Positions 36,763 through 45,128 of a DNA stretch of 64,000 nt are shown one piece after another. The notes below the pieces were generated by a model. That model worked only from the letters and a program-made list of their open reading frames with translations. It did no database searches and was not told where the DNA came from. The stretch covers positions 248,001 through 312,000 of the forward strand of contig CAWJLA010000004.1 in NCBI GenBank assembly GCA_963843605.1, read 5' to 3'. The stretch comes from FEN-1297 sp963843605 (GTDB lineage: Bacteria > Bacteroidota > Ignavibacteria > Ignavibacteriales > Ignavibacteriaceae). Each line of letters opens with the position of its first letter. Position 1 is the first letter of the stretch. The translations under genes and the position numbers were made by a program.

Positions 36763-37790
36763 TCATTATGAAGCTTGATTCGCCTAGAAGCGATATCGAA
36801 AAAGTGATCGGGAAAATTACAAAGAGGAACTGCATACCTCATGAAATACCCGGCTCCGCAAAATTAGGAATCGGTATAACGGGTCCGACAGGTATTCTCG
36901 ATGAAGAAGAATTTTTAACAATGGATTCGGTAGAGGAAGTAATAAGAGTAACCAAACCTTACAAGCTTGTAAGCCGTGAGATGAAGCAGGACGATACTAC
37001 TATTAGCTTCGGAGAAAATGTAATTGGCGGCAAGGAATTATCGGTTATTGCCGGACCGTGTTCGGTTGAAAGCAAACAGCAGCTCTTTGATATAGCCGGC
37101 GAGCTTAAAGAAATGGGAGTAAAATTTCTAAGGGCAGGAGCCTATAAACCGAGAAGCAGTCCGTATTCTTTCCAAGGACTGAAAGAAAAAGGTCTGGAGT
37201 ATCTGGGAGACGTAAAAAAAGAATTGAACATGCTTATTGTAACAGAGGCCAAGGATACTAAATCGCTTCCTCTTGTGGCGGAAACTGCCGACATTATTCA
37301 GATCGGCGCGCGCAATATGCAGAACTTTTCACTTCTTGAAGAAGCAGGACAACTGCAAAAACCCATACTTCTCAAGCGCGGTCTGGCGGCAACAATTGAA
37401 GACCTTCTTATGAGTGCGGAATATATTTTATCGCAGGGTAATTTTAATGTTATACTTTGCGAAAGAGGCATACGCACTTTTGAAACCATGACAAGAAATA
37501 CTCTGGATCTGAACGCCGTTCCTATTATAAAAAAACTTTCGCACTTACCGCTCATCGTCGATCCGTCTCACGGAATAGGCATCGCGGATAAGGTGCCGCC
37601 TATGGCAATGGCCGCGATAGCCTGCGGGGCCGACGGATTAATGATAGAAGTTCATAACCATCCTGACAAAGCACTGTCGGACGGATTTCAATCTTTAACC
37701 CCAAAAAACTTTAAATCATTGATGGAAAAACTCGAACAATTAGCACCAATTGTAAATAGAAAGATCAAAGCTTATGAACAAGTCGGTTAG
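36756..37790 (+). CDS. aroF: 3-deoxy-7-phosphoheptulonate synthase (DAHP synthase, type I-beta)
   Basis: 344 residues. An N-terminal ferredoxin-like regulatory domain (about 1-75, opening MLVIMKLDSPRSDIEKVI) is followed by the barrel, with VIAGPCSVES, FLRAGAYKPRSSPYSFQG, ILLKRGLAATIEDLL and LIVDPSHGIGIADKV. It makes DAHP from PEP and erythrose 4-phosphate, the first step of the shikimate pathway. Its placement between trpF and trpB puts aromatic precursor supply under trp attenuation. It overlaps trpF by 7 bases and trpB by 17. Confidence 0.95.
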   Translation: MLVIMKLDSPRSDIEKVIGKITKRNCIPHEIPGSAKLGIGITGPTGILDEEEFLTMDSVEEVIRVTKPYKLVSREMKQDDTTISFGENVIGGKELSVIAGPCSVESKQQLFDIAGELKEMGVKFLRAGAYKPRSSPYSFQGLKEKGLEYLGDVKKELNMLIVTEAKDTKSLPLVAETADIIQIGARNMQNFSLLEEAGQLQKPILLKRGLAATIEDLLMSAEYILSQGNFNVILCERGIRTFETMTRNTLDLNAVPIIKKLSHLPLIVDPSHGIGIADKVPPMAMAAIACGADGLMIEVHNHPDKALSDGFQSLTPKNFKSLMEKLEQLAPIVNRKIKAYEQVG

Positions 37791-38973
37791 TTATAAATTA
37801 CCGGACAGCGCCGGTAAATTCGGAAAATACGGCGGGAAGTTTGTGCCGGAAACTTTGATAACTCCTCTTAAAGAACTTGAAGATACTTATTTAAAATTAA
37901 AAGATGATCCGGATTTTATTAAAGAGCTGAATAATTTAAATACCGAATATACCGGCAGGCCTACACCGTTGACCTTTGCCGACAGTCTGACTAAATATTA
38001 CGGTAAAGGAAAAATATATTTAAAGAGAGAGGACCTTTGTCATACCGGCGCGCATAAAATAAACAACGCACTGGGACAGATACTTCTTGCAAAGAAGCTC
38101 GGAAAGACAAGAATAATAGCCGAAACCGGAGCCGGACAGCACGGCGTAGCAACCGCAACTGTCTGCGCGAAATTCAGTATGAAATGCTTTGTTTATATGG
38201 GCGAAGTGGACATCGAACGCCAGAGTTTAAATGTTTTCAGAATGAAACTGCTCGGAGCCGAAGTTATTCCGGTTTCATCTGGCAGCAGAACTTTGAAAGA
38301 TGCTACAAATGAGGCAATACGCGACTGGGTTGCTAACGTTCAAGATACTCATTATATAATCGGTTCGGTAGTCGGTCCCCATCCTTACCCGCAAATGGTC
38401 CGCGACTTTCAATCGGTAATAGGCACCGAGGTAAAGGAGCAGATAATTAAAGCCGAAGGAAGATATCCGGATTACATTGTTGCGTGTGTCGGCGGCGGCA
38501 GCAATGCAATGGGAATTTTCTATCCTTTTATTAACAGCAGCGTTAAACTAATAGGAGTTGAAGCTGCCGGTTACGGAATTGATACCGATAAGCATTGTGC
38601 AACCCTTACGTTAGGCAGAGAGGGGATTTTCCAGGGCATGAAAACATATCTTCTGCAGAGCAGGGAAGGCCAGGTATCAGAAGTGCATTCTATTTCGGCC
38701 GGATTGGATTATCCTGGTGTCGGACCGGAACACAGCTACTTAAAAGATGAAGTTATCGCCGATTATTATTCGGTCACCGATGACGAAGCTCTTAAAGCAA
38801 CCGAACTGCTTTCAAGGAAAGAAGGAATTATTCCCGCGCTTGAATCAGCTCATGCAATTGCGCATCTGCAGCGTCTTATGCCTGAAACATCGAAGGACGA
38901 AATTATTATTGTAAACGTTAGCGGCAGAGGAGATAAAGACTTAATCACAATTAAAAACAGTCTGGGATATTAA
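37774..38973 (+). CDS. trpB: Tryptophan synthase beta chain
   Basis: 399 residues. The PLP Lys lies in HTGAHKINNALGQILLA. GRPTPLTFADSL, ETGAGQHGVATATV, VGGGSNAMGIFYPF and the Ser of SGRGDKDL complete the family pattern. The length and motifs are those of TrpB1, the partner of TrpA, which follows 5 bases later. It condenses indole with serine. Confidence 0.97.
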   Translation: MNKSVSYKLPDSAGKFGKYGGKFVPETLITPLKELEDTYLKLKDDPDFIKELNNLNTEYTGRPTPLTFADSLTKYYGKGKIYLKREDLCHTGAHKINNALGQILLAKKLGKTRIIAETGAGQHGVATATVCAKFSMKCFVYMGEVDIERQSLNVFRMKLLGAEVIPVSSGSRTLKDATNEAIRDWVANVQDTHYIIGSVVGPHPYPQMVRDFQSVIGTEVKEQIIKAEGRYPDYIVACVGGGSNAMGIFYPFINSSVKLIGVEAAGYGIDTDKHCATLTLGREGIFQGMKTYLLQSREGQVSEVHSISAGLDYPGVGPEHSYLKDEVIADYYSVTDDEALKATELLSRKEGIIPALESAHAIAHLQRLMPETSKDEIIIVNVSGRGDKDLITIKNSLGY

Positions 38974-38978
38974 ATATT

Positions 38979-39764
38979 ATGTCTTTTATAGAAGATTACA
39001 TTCAGAAAAAAAATAAATCAAACGAAAAAATACTTTCGGTGTTCCTTACAGCAGGATATCCGGATAAGGACAGATTTACGGAATTGGCATTAAATATTTT
39101 AAATGCAGGTGCCGACATGCTTGAAATCGGCTTCCCTTTCAGCGATCCGCTGGCGGACGGCCCTACGATTCAATACTCGTCTTATGCCGCGCTTGAGAAA
39201 GGTATAAATATAGATTCCGCGTTCGAATATGCAGGACAAATCAGGAAGGGTACGGACAAGCCGCTGATAATGATGGGGTATGCAAACCCTGTATTGTCTT
39301 ACGGCATTCAAAAATTTGCGGATAACGCCAAGGCAGTAGGAATTAACGGCGTTATTATTCCCGATGTGCCAATTGAGGAATATGATTACTTTTTTAACGG
39401 CTCTTTCGAAGGACTGGATACGATTTTATTAATTACTCCAACTACACACGAGAACAGAATAAAAAAAATAGATCAAAAAGGTACCGGATTTGTTTATTGC
39501 GTATCGGTTAGCGGCACTACCGGCAGTGTAAATAAAAACTCGGAAGGCACAGTATCTTTTCTGAAAAATGCATATTCAACGGTTAATAAGAATAAAATGC
39601 TGGTCGGCTTCGGAATATCCGGTCCGGACGATGCGAAAAGATTTGCACCTTATTGCGACGGTGTTATAGTAGGCAGCGCAATTATAAAATCTCTGCTCGA
39701 TGACACTCTCCCATACAAAAAAACGACGGAACTTGTCAGGAGTTTAAAATCAGTGCTGTTGTAA
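38979..39764 (+). CDS. trpA: Tryptophan synthase alpha chain
   Basis: 261 residues. The catalytic Glu lies in DMLEIGFPFSDPLADGPTIQ. MMGYANPVLSYGI, GVIIPDVPIEEY, FVYCVSVSGTTG, GFGISGPDDA and VIVGSAI are typical. It cleaves indole-3-glycerol phosphate to indole. It is the last gene of the operon; no convincing terminator was seen directly after its stop. Confidence 0.97.
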   Translation: MSFIEDYIQKKNKSNEKILSVFLTAGYPDKDRFTELALNILNAGADMLEIGFPFSDPLADGPTIQYSSYAALEKGINIDSAFEYAGQIRKGTDKPLIMMGYANPVLSYGIQKFADNAKAVGINGVIIPDVPIEEYDYFFNGSFEGLDTILLITPTTHENRIKKIDQKGTGFVYCVSVSGTTGSVNKNSEGTVSFLKNAYSTVNKNKMLVGFGISGPDDAKRFAPYCDGVIVGSAIIKSLLDDTLPYKKTTELVRSLKSVLL

Positions 39765-40179
39765 TTTGGAGGTATAAAGTTATATGGCTATATGAGAAGA
39801 AATGCATAATTAATATTTCATGTCTATAGATTTTGCTTTTTCCCAAAACTTTTTCGCTATTAATTTTTAAATAGAACGCAATTTTGACAATTATATTTGA
39901 ACTAGCCGCAATACGCAAATGCTATATAGCTATATAGAATATACCATTACGTCTGCCTCCTTCCACATTGCCCAATGTTACAACAAAAAATTAATCATTG
40001 AATTAGTGTATTATAAACCGTACATTTAGATCATCAAAAAAAGAATTAAAATCCAGATTAAAAATTTTTAAACATCCCTTCTGCTTCTCGATTCTGTTCG
40101 GCAAGATTGTTTCTCCTTTTTAATACCTGCTTGATAATTCTTTTAATATATCATAACAAATTATATAAGGAATAATAAA
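39765..40179. other. Gene-free region, probable leader of the RRM gene
   Basis: 415 bases with no credible gene. It contains AT-rich sequence and two short similar motifs, GGCTATATGAG (about 39788) and CTATATAGCTATATAG (about 39922). A GGAGG followed by a three-codon ORF (ATG GCT ATA TGA) starts at 39784 and is probably chance. Long 5' leaders are usual for small RRM and cold-shock genes, so part of this stretch may be transcribed. Confidence 0.4.
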
Positions 40180-40524
40180 ATGAATATTTTCGTGGGTAAT
40201 TTATCCAGGGATGTTACAGATGATGATTTGCACAACTTGTTCGCTACTTACGGACAGGTTAAAAGTGCAAAAGTAATTAGAGATATGTTCAGCCAGGAAT
40301 CAAAAGGTTTCGGTTTTGTAGAAATGGCCGGACTTTCGGAAGCACAAAAAGCAATAGATGAGTTAAATACTAAAGATGTAAAAGGGAAAAAGATTACCGT
40401 TAATGAAGCCAGACCACGTAGTAACGACGGCAGACGCGGCGGCGGCGGCGGCAATCGTCGTAACAGCGGCGGCGGCGGAAGAGGCGGCAGCAGCAGCGGC
40501 GGCGGCGGCGGAAGACGCTGGTAA
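40180..40524 (+). CDS. RRM RNA-binding protein with glycine-rich tail
   Basis: 114 residues, with AAGGAATAATAAA just before the ATG. One RNA-recognition motif occupies residues 1-78, with RNP2 (IFVGNL) and RNP1 (KGFGFVEM). The tail (about 82-114) is almost only Gly, Arg, Ser and Asn (RRGGGGG, GGGRGGSSSGGGG, final RRW). Proteins of this type in bacteria bind single-stranded RNA and are often cold-induced. The tail DNA is a CGG/GGC-rich run that stands out from the AT-rich surroundings. Confidence 0.93.
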   Translation: MNIFVGNLSRDVTDDDLHNLFATYGQVKSAKVIRDMFSQESKGFGFVEMAGLSEAQKAIDELNTKDVKGKKITVNEARPRSNDGRRGGGGGNRRNSGGGGRGGSSSGGGGGRRW

Positions 40525-40740
40525 TCATTCAGGAGCTGTAAAATCTAATTAAGAGTTAAAACAATTTTTAATTACGATGGGTCCACTCAGAAAAACCCGA
40601 AGATCAATTTAGTTATTCCTACAATTATATCCGCCGGATCTGTTACCTATAGATATCGGCAGAGGGAATTTTATGAATTTGCTATAATATTTTTCGAGTG
40701 GACTCGGCTTTGATTTTTTCCCTTTTCAATCTATTCAACT

Positions 40741-41196
40741 TTATCTCAGCTTAACAATCATTTCTATTTCAACAGGCGCATTCATCGGCAGCTCGTTTAC
40801 CCCGACAGCACTTCTGACGTGCTTTCCGTTATCTCCGAAAATTTTACCTATAAGCTCGGAAGCACCGTTCGCTACTTTGGGCTGATTGGTGAATCCTTCC
40901 GCACTATTTACAAACACCGTCAGTTTTACCACTCTTTCTATTTTATCAAGATCCCCTATTACGGTTTTTATTACGCTCAGACAGTTCAATGCACTGGTTT
41001 CCGCGGCGCTTCTTCCGGCTTCTTCCGTAACATCCTTTCCCAGTTTACCCGCTGCAACTAATTCTCCTTTCTTAAGCGGAAGCTGACCTGCCGTATAGAC
41101 AAGATTATCTATCCTTAGCGCCGGTATATATGCTGCCAAAGGTTTAGGAGCTTCCGGCAGCTCGAATCCTAATTCTTTTATCCTGTCTTCTATCAT
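40741..41196 (-). CDS. RidA family protein (long subgroup)
   Basis: 151 residues, with GGAG 6 bases before the ATG. It has the RidA/YjgF fold, in the long form of about 150 residues. YTAGQLPLKKGELVAAGKLGKDV, ALNCLSVIKTVIGDLD, FVNSAEGFTNQPKVANGAS and HVRSAVGVNELPMNAPVEIE are visible, including the Arg that binds carboxylates. True RidA hydrolyses reactive imines; the role of this subgroup is less certain. It is a single gene. Confidence 0.88.
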   Translation of the reverse strand: MIEDRIKELGFELPEAPKPLAAYIPALRIDNLVYTAGQLPLKKGELVAAGKLGKDVTEEAGRSAAETSALNCLSVIKTVIGDLDKIERVVKLTVFVNSAEGFTNQPKVANGASELIGKIFGDNGKHVRSAVGVNELPMNAPVEIEMIVKLR

Positions 41197-41287
41197 ACAT
41201 TCTCCTTTTTTATAGAAATTAATTTATATATTTAAACAATAAATTTGATTAAGAAATTCTCTAAAGAACTCATGCCCTTTTAATTCT

Positions 41288-41309
41288 CCCTTCTTTTCAA
41301 AAAGAAGGG
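41288..41309. repeat. Short palindromic hairpin between ridA-like gene and mazG
   Basis: CCCTTCTTTT (41288-41297) and AAAAGAAGGG (41300-41309) form a 9-10 base stem with a tiny loop. The two flanking genes diverge, so it is not at the end of either. It resembles the CCCTTCCCTT hairpin at 8170. It may be a dispersed palindrome or an operator in the divergent promoter region. Confidence 0.4.
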
Positions 41310-41357
41310 GTAATGAAGTCGGGTTTATAATTTATTTATACCGAAGGACAATTTAAT

Positions 41358-42122
41358 ATGTATGACACCAAATTTAAAGAATTAGTAGAAATAGTAAAAA
41401 CCCTGCGGACCGGATGTCCATGGGACAAAGAACAGACTAATAATTCTATAAAGGCAGCGACGCTCGAAGAAGCTTACGAAGTTGTCGACGCAATTGATAA
41501 TAACGATAACGAAGAGCTGAAAATGGAGCTGGGAGATTTATTGTTTCATGTTGTATTTCATTCCGTAATTGCCGAAGAGGAAAAGAAATTTATGCTTGAG
41601 GAAGTGCTGGACTCAATAAAAGAAAAATTAATCAGAAGGCATCCGCATGTTTTCGGTGATACAGTAGTCGAAAACTCCGAAGATGTAAAGCGAAACTGGG
41701 AGGCAATTAAATTAACGGAAGGAAGAGATTCAGTGCTCGACGGCGTTCCTGATAAATTATCTGCTCTGCTAAAAGCATACAGACTTCAGGAAAAAGCGTC
41801 CAAGGTCGGCTTCGATTGGGATAAGAAAGAAGATGTATGGAAAAAAGTCATAGAGGAAATAGAGGAGATGCATCATTCCGAAAAGCATGAAACTAAGGAT
41901 GAACTTGAAAAGGAAATAGGGGATGTATTTTTTGCCCTTACGAATTATGCACGTTTTCTCGGGATAAACCCGGAAAACGCTTTAAGAAGTTCAAACCGGA
42001 AATTCAAAAAAAGATTTCAGTATATAGAAAAGAAAATTAAAGAAAGCGGCAGACAAATCAGCGAATCACATCTGGCTGAAATGGATAAATACTGGGAAGA
42101 AGCAAAATCAATTAAAAATTAA
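41358..42122 (+). CDS. mazG: Nucleoside triphosphate pyrophosphohydrolase MazG
   Basis: 254 residues, two tandem all-alpha MazG domains as in the full-length enzyme. The first has CPWDKEQTNNSIKAATLEEAYEVVDAI and ELGDLLFHVVFHSVIAEEE (EExxE...D metal site); the second has VIEEIEEMHHSE and EIGDVFFALTNYARF. It hydrolyses (d)NTPs to monophosphates and pyrophosphate, a house-cleaning and stringent-response role. It converges with phoH at a shared bidirectional terminator. Confidence 0.95.
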   Translation: MYDTKFKELVEIVKTLRTGCPWDKEQTNNSIKAATLEEAYEVVDAIDNNDNEELKMELGDLLFHVVFHSVIAEEEKKFMLEEVLDSIKEKLIRRHPHVFGDTVVENSEDVKRNWEAIKLTEGRDSVLDGVPDKLSALLKAYRLQEKASKVGFDWDKKEDVWKKVIEEIEEMHHSEKHETKDELEKEIGDVFFALTNYARFLGINPENALRSSNRKFKKRFQYIEKKIKESGRQISESHLAEMDKYWEEAKSIKN

Positions 42123-42123
42123 A

Positions 42124-42165
42124 CTTTAAAATTGCTCCGGCATTAATGAAGGAGCAATTTTAAAG
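42124..42165. terminator. Bidirectional terminator between mazG and phoH
   Basis: CTTTAAAATTGCTCC (42124-42138) pairs perfectly with GGAGCAATTTTAAAG (42151-42165), with a 12-base loop, between the convergent stops of mazG and phoH. T-rich sequence follows on the plus strand (TCTAATTTTTATTGG), and A-rich sequence on the left gives U's on the minus transcript. Confidence 0.75.
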
Positions 42166-42166
42166 T

Positions 42167-43131
42167 CTAATTTTTATTGGATCCATTTCCTGATCTTTCA
42201 TAAGCATTTATAATATCTTTTACCAGTCTGTGTCTTACCACATCCGATTTTTCGAAATACACAAATCCCACGCCTTCTATTCCTTGCAGAATATCTTTTG
42301 CCTGAACCAGTCCGCTGGTTGTTCTCGGCGGAAGGTCGATCTGAGTAACATCGCCTGTAATTATCGCTTTAGAGTTAACACCGAGTCTGGTCAGAAACAT
42401 TTTCATTTGTACATCCGTAGCATTCTGTGCTTCATCCAGAATTACGTAGGCGTTATTAAGCGTACGTCCGCGCATATAAGCCAGAGGAACTATTTCAATC
42501 GCTCTTTTCTCAATATAGTTTTTTAATTTATCGGAAGGCATCATATCATCGAGCGCATCATACAGGGGACGCAGGTAAGGATCTATTTTTTCCCGAAAAT
42601 CGCCGGGCAGAAATCCAAGGCTTTCTCCGGCTTCCACCGCAGGCCTTGCCAAAATGATTTTATTTACTGTTCCTTTTTTAAAGCGGAAACGGCCAATGCG
42701 ACGGCCAAATAAGTTTTACCGGTACCGGCAGGACCGATAGCAAAACAAATATCATTCTTGGCGGCAATTTGAAGATAATTTACCTGCCCTTGTGTTTTAG
42801 CTTTTATGACATCGTTTTTTGTATAAAGAACTATCAGGTCGTAATCGTTATTTGTAATAATTTCCTTCCCCTGCACCGTAAGATCAAGTATAGTTTCGAC
42901 GTCGTTCGTACGCAGGGAGCCTTTGGTATTCAGAACAAAAACCATTTCTTTTAATACTTTTTCAATCTGTTCAACTTCCTCCTGCACGCCTTTTATAACA
43001 ACATTTTCGCCCCGGACGGTTATAGCAGCATTAAATTTATCTTCTACCAGCTTAAGATAATTATCGTTCATTCCCAACAGCGAAAGCATGTCAACATTAT
43101 CCAGCGTCAATTTTTTTTCAACTGCCGTCAT
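42167..43131 (-). CDS. phoH: PhoH family ATPase, frameshifted at A AAA AAG
   Basis: Two frames form one PhoH protein of about 320 residues. The first (43131 to 42664) has an N-terminal KH-like part (about 30-70) and the P-loop AIGPAGTGKTYLAVALAVSAL. The second (42652 to 42167) continues with ILARPAVEAGESLGFLPGD, the Walker-B-like NAYVILDEAQNAT, and GDVTQIDLPPRTTSGL. In the first frame ALKKEQ is followed by a stop. A -1 shift, or one more A in the six-A run at 42674-42679, restores ALKKGTVNKIILARPAV. The run is read A AAA AAG, the canonical -1 slippery heptamer. PhoH is a cytoplasmic ATPase linked to RNA metabolism. Confidence 0.88.
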
Positions 43132-43151
43132 TATTCTCCTTTAAATATAAA

Positions 43152-43180
43152 AAGCCCTCATCATAGAATGATAAGGGCTT
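43152..43180 (-). terminator. Terminator of the LysM protein gene
   Basis: AAGCCCT (43152-43158) pairs with AGGGCTT (43174-43180), continued by TCAT/ATGA after one mismatch, with a 3-base loop. On the minus strand it is followed by a U-rich tract (TTTATATTTAA), 40 bases after the stop of the LysM gene and just before phoH. Confidence 0.65.
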
Positions 43181-43220
43181 GCTGCATTTGAATAAACACA
43201 AAACATTCAAACGGGCGGAA

Positions 43221-43907
43221 TTATTTAACAGGAGCCGGTTTGTAGTTTTGTTTAATCTTATCGTATTTAGCTTTTTCTTCGTCGGTTAACTTCGGAATTT
43301 TGAATTCTTGTTTCGGGAAAATTAAATTCGGGTTTTTAATTTTATCACGATTAGCTTTATAAATGTTCGGCCAAGCAAAACCGTTACCGTAGAACATAGG
43401 TTTCTTGGCAATCTTCCACAAGCAGTCGCCTCTTACAACAGTATAATTAACTTCTTTAGGAGCTTCAACCCATGCATCCAAAGCGGCCTGCATCTGGCTG
43501 TGAACCTTATCGAAAAATTCAGGAAGGGCGCTGATCTTATTCATCTTCAAAGCATCCAGATCTTTCTGTCTGTCAGCCTTCGGTCCTTCTTTTCTGCTGA
43601 TCTTTCCGTCCAGTTCCGAAACTGCGGTTCTGAAATTATCTACATCGGCTTCTGTTGCGCCAACCATCTGATAGAGTTCTTTCATACAATTATCATATGT
43701 TTCCATATTAGCTTCTTTTGATTTCAGAGAAGCTATGTCGGCTTTAAGTGAACTGTCTTCTTTTGTCAAGCTTTCTTTCTCCGTCTGAAGACGTGTAACT
43801 TCAGCCTGCCATTCGTCCTTTGTCATCTCTTTCTCTTGTGCAAAAGTTACCACAGAGAACAATATTAAGAGAGAAAAAACGCCAATTAAATATTTACTTA
43901 ATTTCAT
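43221..43907 (-). CDS. Exported LysM-domain protein with coiled coil
   Basis: 228 residues. The signal peptide covers residues 1-23 (cleavage after TFA). A long helical, charged region (about 28-135, e.g. EVTRLQTEKESLTKEDSSL) predicts a coiled coil. The C-terminal LysM domain is YTVVRGDCLWKIAKKP with KANRDKIKNPNLIFPKQEFKIP. LysM binds N-acetylglucosamine polymers, so the protein is probably a periplasmic peptidoglycan-binding factor. It lies 46 bases downstream of a small coiled-coil lipoprotein gene in the same direction, and the two may act together in linking envelope layers. Confidence 0.87.
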   Translation of the reverse strand: MKLSKYLIGVFSLLILFSVVTFAQEKEMTKDEWQAEVTRLQTEKESLTKEDSSLKADIASLKSKEANMETYDNCMKELYQMVGATEADVDNFRTAVSELDGKISRKEGPKADRQKDLDALKMNKISALPEFFDKVHSQMQAALDAWVEAPKEVNYTVVRGDCLWKIAKKPMFYGNGFAWPNIYKANRDKIKNPNLIFPKQEFKIPKLTDEEKAKYDKIKQNYKPAPVK

Positions 43908-43953
43908 GTTTAAATTCCTCCAAGTTCGATTTTAAATTTTTACTTATTAAAGC

Positions 43954-44229
43954 TTATTGAGATAATTTATCTAAATTAGCTTTGGTTTCTTCTTTTTGCT
44001 TATTGCACTGCGCAAGTTTGTCGTTCTTGGCGGCTATTTCTTTCTCTAAATTTGCTCTTTCTTCTTTCAGAGAGTCAGCCTGAGACTGTAAGGATTTAAC
44101 TTCACTTCTCAGAGAATTCAATTGAGCCATTTCTGTATCGCTTACTCCACCGCACCCGCTTAAAAAAGCAGTAGTTACCGCAAATGCGGCAATTAAAGCG
44201 GTGTTTCTAACAACTTTCACTACTTTCAT
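43954..44229 (-). CDS. Small coiled-coil lipoprotein (Lpp-like)
   Basis: 91 residues, with GGAGG upstream of the ATG. The signal peptide ends in a good lipobox, AFLSGC, so the mature protein starts at Cys26. The rest is one heptad-rich helix (LRSEVKSLQSQADSLKEERAN, then LEKEIAAKNDKLAQ). Its size and plan resemble Braun-type lipoproteins, though there is no C-terminal Lys for peptidoglycan attachment. Upstream neighbour of the LysM protein gene. Confidence 0.82.
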   Translation of the reverse strand: MKVVKVVRNTALIAAFAVTTAFLSGCGGVSDTEMAQLNSLRSEVKSLQSQADSLKEERANLEKEIAAKNDKLAQCNKQKEETKANLDKLSQ

Positions 44230-44424
44230 ATTAGAACCTCCAATTATTTTTTTTTAAGTTGTTTATTCTTTTTTCTCTATCCCGATATATTAACTAGGAA
44301 ACTCATCAGAGCCGTTGTTTTGACGCAATATAACAAATTTTGTTTTATTACCGTATGTCTATTTAACTAATTAGGCCAATAAATTCAAGCGTTTATAGGA
44401 ACTTTAAAACTTATTTGTTCCAAG

Positions 44425-45105
44425 TTACAAAAGTCTCCTTTCAACGAAACTTGTAAAGGTTTCCCCTGCTATGATTAAATGATCAAATATAGGAATATCT
44501 AGAATTTTACCGGCATCTGTTATTTTTTTTGTAATAGCAATATCTTCATTGCTAGGTTCCGAATTGCCGCTAGGGTGATTATGCAATAAAATCAAGCTTG
44601 CAGAACTGTTCTCGATAGCGGCCTTAAAAATTTCTCTGGGATGAACAATACTCGAATTTAAACTGCCAATCGAAATCGTCTCAAATTTAATGATTTTATT
44701 CGCGGAATTCAAACAAACAATAATAAATCTCTCTTTTAGCTCATCCCGGAGCAATGGAATGAAAATATCCGCTACATCTTTAGGAGATGTAATTTTTTTA
44801 TTCGAATACCATTTTGACTGCGACTGAATTCTTCTGCCGATTTCAAAAGCAGCCAGAAGAGCCGCTGCTTTGTCATTGCCGATCCCGCTGCTTTTTCTTA
44901 TCTCGGAAAGAGATTTTGAAGCAAGTCCGGCAAGATTACCGTGCCTCTTAATCAGTTCGAAAGAAAGTGTAATTACCGATTTTCCCTTTGTACCGGTGCG
45001 TAAAAGAATTGCCAGTAACTCCGCATCGGTTAAACTTTGCGCTCCCCTTAGAACAAGTTTTTCGCGAGGCCTGTCGTCCAGAGGTAAATCTTTTACAGTT
45101 AAAAT
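44425..45105 (-). CDS. radC: RadC family protein (JAB/MPN metalloprotease fold), ATT start
   Basis: The frame is open from the stop before 45105 to the stop at 44425, 226 residues. That is the full RadC length, with LPLDDRPREKLVLRGAQSLT and DAELLAILLRTGT at the N-terminus, a helix-hairpin-helix (ASKSLSEIRKSSGIGNDKAA), and the JAMM site LILLHNHPSGNSEPSNED at the end. No ATG, GTG or TTG precedes the conserved N-terminus. The only fitting start is ATT at 45103-45105, with AAGGGGG 5 bases upstream. The TTG at 44754 would give only the C-terminal half. RadC's function is unsettled; it was once linked to DNA repair. Confidence 0.85.
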   Translation of the reverse strand: MLTVKDLPLDDRPREKLVLRGAQSLTDAELLAILLRTGTKGKSVITLSFELIKRHGNLAGLASKSLSEIRKSSGIGNDKAAALLAAFEIGRRIQSQSKWYSNKKITSPKDVADIFIPLLRDELKERFIIVCLNSANKIIKFETISIGSLNSSIVHPREIFKAAIENSSASLILLHNHPSGNSEPSNEDIAITKKITDAGKILDIPIFDHLIIAGETFTSFVERRLL

Positions 45106-45128
45106 TTTTCCCCCTTTTTAATATTTAT

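Noticed and set aside
39784..39795. GGAGG followed by a three-codon ORF (ATG GCT ATA TGA) after trpA
   Set aside because: Too short to argue for a regulatory minimal ORF; likely chance, given the AT-rich repeats nearby.
40581..40703. Inverted repeat GTCCACTC / GAGTGGAC around the gap after the RRM gene
   Set aside because: Only 8 bases with 107 bases between the arms, no T-run and no covariation evidence; not enough for a terminator or RNA gene.
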